Origin: UBA4465 sp002292365
GTDB lineage: Bacteria > Bacteroidota > Bacteroidia > Cytophagales > Cyclobacteriaceae
Direction: 5' to 3'
Assembly: GCA_943788615.1 (NCBI GenBank)
Contig: CALSQY010000002.1
Location: 248,001 to 312,000, forward strand
Length of the DNA stretch: 64,000 bases
Shown here: piece after piece, positions 61,774-64,000 of the stretch
Numbering within the stretch: position 1 is the first letter of the stretch
Layout: each line of letters starts with the position of its first letter
The notes under the pieces: model-generated
Database searches by the model: none
What the model saw: the letters and a program-made list of their open reading frames with translations, nothing else
Told to the model about the DNA's origin: nothing
Position numbers and translations under genes: made by a program

Positions 61774-64000
61774 TTAATGAACGAGTATTTTTTTAATTTG
61801 ATTAAAACCTTGTGACTCAAGAGAGACCAAATAAATACCAGCTTGTAAATCACCTCTTTCAAATAAAATTGCTTCTGTTTCGGGAGCCACTAGTTGGGTT
61901 TGTATTACTTTACCCTGCAGGTCTAAAATTTTAATCAATCCTTTTGTTTTAATTTTTAAATTGATATTTATAAAATCTGTTATTGGATTAGGGTATATTT
62001 CCCAATCTACCTCCTCGTCTTTTTTAATCTTTAGGGGTGCTTCCTGAATAACTAAGTCATCTATAACCCATCCCCAAGCCTGTACGCCAGGATCAGAGAA
62101 AAGCCTGAAGCGAATGAGAATTTCGTCACCCGGGTTGAAAGAGTCGAGAATATTAATTGTTCTTTCTTTGTACATACTAGGGTCACCATTTTTTTGGCTG
62201 TTATAGGCAGAAAGCCATTCCTCATCTGAATCAGAATCATAGCCATCAAGTAAAGGGTTCCAGTTAATTCCGTCTGTAGATCCTTCTAAAATGACGTAAT
62301 CCCAAAATTCCTCATCCCCATAGGTTGTATTTGCTTGACCTGTCTCGACAATAACAATTTCTTTGAACTCGATTGTAGCATCAGTTTCCTGTACTTGTAT
62401 AGGTGTTTTTAAAACAGCGATAAGTTCTTTGGAAGCTGGATAATCATGTCTCGAATGCAGAGCAAGATCTGAGAATCCTGGTTTATAGCCTATATTAAAT
62501 CCATCAACCGCGACTTCTGAAATATTTGAAAAATCGGTACTGTATGATATCTGTGGATCAAATACCTCATACATTAGGAATTCAGATTCAATTGATTCGT
62601 AGCTAGATCCATCTCTGTATGCCACAGTATGGAAAGATTTTTTTCCATTTAAATTTAGGTTATTTATTGTGAAGTTTACTGGTCCCATGGTTTGTTCTTG
62701 ATCAGAATAAACTATTTCGTCATCCACAAAAATATGTGTAGAATCGAAAAGATCTGAATAAATTAACTTGAGGGTAGTTTGACCAGTCAAATCGATTTCA
62801 ACATTCACAACGTTTGGAGCAAAAACAATTTCTTGTTCAATTTCTGGGATTGTTACTGACCATATACCTCTCCCATACGTAGCAATGATGATTTGATCAT
62901 CTTGGATTTTCATATCTAATATTTTTACCATAGGAAGATTAGAGTTGATTAAATTCCATGACTCTCCTCCATTCATCGATTCGACTATTCCAATGTCAGT
63001 TGCTACCCACATATGTCTGGGATCATTGGGAAAGCATATTAATCCCTCTACAACTGTGTTTGGGAATCCTCTATGACTTGATCCTTCATTAGGGTCAAAT
63101 CCTGTTATATCTACCCAAGTCTTTCCAAGATCTTCTGTTTTAAGCACTTTTGGTAAACCATCAATAGCAAACTGAGCAAATGCAGTACTATCCTCCTTAG
63201 GATGGGTATTAATTGCAATAACTGGACCCATATTCGGGAATTCTGAGTAAGTTTCCGTTGGAGTGAATGTTAGTCCACCATCTGTGGAGACAAAAACTCT
63301 TTTAGTTTCACTCATATAATTAGCTGCCCAAATTATATTGGCATTTGACTCAGAGACTTCCAAATCGGTATAATTACTTGACAGCCAATAGTCTGATTCA
63401 ATGGGTGTTAAGTTCCAATTTTCACCAAAGTTGTTAGACTTATAAACTCCATTAGCACCTACTGCATAAATACGATCTGGATAAGATCTAGAATTTGCCA
63501 GTCTAGACAAAAAAGGGCCATCCTCTCCGATTCCATTTGAAGCACTATTCCATGTTTGTCCGCCGTCAGACGAGGACTCAAAAAGATTATAATACATCGA
63601 ACCTATAACTTTTTTAGGATCTCGATTATTCCATAGTACTTCAAACCCATCACCACCAATAACATACCTATACGCTGAGCTGGCATTGGAGGAGCCTTCC
63701 TCCGGGGAAAGATATGTACCTTGATCTTGCATGCCACCAATATATCGGTCTTCCCCGGGCATTTTGTCAGCAGCATAAAATTGAGTTGTATTAAATCCAG
63801 TACTTACAAAATCAAAACTCATATCCTCATGTCCTGGTTGTTTTGATAATTTTGATAAATAAATACCTCCATCATTGGTACTTAAAAGGTTAAATGTTTG
63901 ATCGGACGTATTAATGTTGATCGCATGAAGGCTGTGATGATCGGGATGAACAGCATTTTCTCCGTTAGCAGGTTTATTATTAAGTAATGAGTTATTTCCA
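61774..64000 (-). CDS. T9SS-exported protein with BNR/sortilin-type propeller and type A sorting domain (5' end off window)
   Basis: The frame is open to the right edge, so the N-terminus is missing; 741 residues are visible. The first about 340 residues are BNR/VPS10-like propeller blades with Asp-box-like motifs (SSDGGQTWNSASNGIGEDG, VSTDGGLTFTP, MNGGESWNLINSNLPM). A Cys-poor region of beta-sandwich domains follows, including SDPGVQAWGWVIDDLVIQE. The last about 75 residues are a type A T9SS sorting domain (WEIYPNPITDFININL, GIYLVSLESQG, KKILVH). It is predicted to be exported and processed by PorU/PorV, both encoded in this window. Confidence 0.88.
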   Translation of the reverse strand, partial: GNNSLLNNKPANGENAVHPDHHSLHAININTSDQTFNLLSTNDGGIYLSKLSKQPGHEDMSFDFVSTGFNTTQFYAADKMPGEDRYIGGMQDQGTYLSPEEGSSNASSAYRYVIGGDGFEVLWNNRDPKKVIGSMYYNLFESSSDGGQTWNSASNGIGEDGPFLSRLANSRSYPDRIYAVGANGVYKSNNFGENWNLTPIESDYWLSSNYTDLEVSESNANIIWAANYMSETKRVFVSTDGGLTFTPTETYSEFPNMGPVIAINTHPKEDSTAFAQFAIDGLPKVLKTEDLGKTWVDITGFDPNEGSSHRGFPNTVVEGLICFPNDPRHMWVATDIGIVESMNGGESWNLINSNLPMVKILDMKIQDDQIIIATYGRGIWSVTIPEIEQEIVFAPNVVNVEIDLTGQTTLKLIYSDLFDSTHIFVDDEIVYSDQEQTMGPVNFTINNLNLNGKKSFHTVAYRDGSSYESIESEFLMYEVFDPQISYSTDFSNISEVAVDGFNIGYKPGFSDLALHSRHDYPASKELIAVLKTPIQVQETDATIEFKEIVIVETGQANTTYGDEEFWDYVILEGSTDGINWNPLLDGYDSDSDEEWLSAYNSQKNGDPSMYKERTINILDSFNPGDEILIRFRLFSDPGVQAWGWVIDDLVIQEAPLKIKKDEEVDWEIYPNPITDFININLKIKTKGLIKILDLQGKVIQTQLVAPETEAILFERGDLQAGIYLVSLESQGFNQIKKILVH

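Noticed and set aside
1..64000. Insertion sequences, prophage or integrase genes
   Set aside because: No transposase, integrase, recombinase or phage structural motif was found in any frame; the tRNA-Ala at 28308-28381 has no adjacent integrase or repeated tRNA end that I can see.

Overview
The window looks like chromosome from a gliding-type member of the Bacteroidota, most likely a marine Cytophagales relative (inference). The support is a low GC content, many lipoproteins with a Cys lipobox, TAnnTTTG promoter boxes instead of Shine-Dalgarno-led starts, the type IX secretion genes porU and porV, a gldH-type lipoprotein, a C-terminal T9SS sorting domain, and GWxTD, WG-repeat and TolB-like/surface-antigen proteins typical of that phylum.

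Layout. Positions 1-2917 hold the 5' part of a large secreted YHYH/cadherin/propeller protein cut by the left edge, followed by two NTF2-fold lipoproteins (3068-4314). Positions 4555-10302 are the most unusual stretch: five minus-strand genes resembling a cargo cassette of an extracellular contractile injection system (eCIS). They include a DUF4157 (eCIS_core) protein, a second protein with the same N-terminal leader but no DUF4157 domain, an unknown 271-residue protein, and two overlapping small PsbP/DcrB-like genes. No eCIS structural genes are present. Positions 10471-13885 form a metal-uptake operon (lipoprotein, TonB receptor, Fur/Zur-type repressor) behind two 7-1-7 dyads that look like its operator.

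Positions 14199-23281 carry a multicopper oxidase lipoprotein, an M49 dipeptidyl peptidase III and a three-gene operon (DUF1080/PA14 lipoprotein, propeller-cupredoxin fusion, polysaccharide deacetylase). Positions 23716-29679 are accessory: an InlB/TSP3-type lipoprotein, a NIPSNAP-like remnant, a Stealth phosphotransferase, an esterase, a DUF1330 pseudogene with one stop, a Kazal-type inhibitor, a tRNA-Ala, an NlpC/P60 hydrolase and a methyltransferase.

From about 29.8 kb the window becomes dense core genome: GWxTD protein, rlmB, manC, recQ, purD, gldH, a giant SF1 helicase, a decayed helix-hairpin-helix gene, hemA, a WG-repeat protein, then the minus-strand operon MBL hydrolase-pssA-porU-porV-inactive M16 protease. 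It continues with an FAD oxidoreductase, the TolB-like/surface-antigen protein, yicC, a MazG-like gene, DUF2721, and the minus-strand run rnhB-xth-gcvT-comB. A T9SS-exported protein cut by the right edge closes the window.

The clearest themes are envelope and secretion (PorU/PorV exporting CTD proteins such as the right-edge gene), metal and copper proteins, and the eCIS-like cargo cassette. Several genes are clearly decayed (41.0-41.8 kb, 27.5-27.8 kb, 24.6-24.9 kb). All functions come from motif reading; no database search was run.
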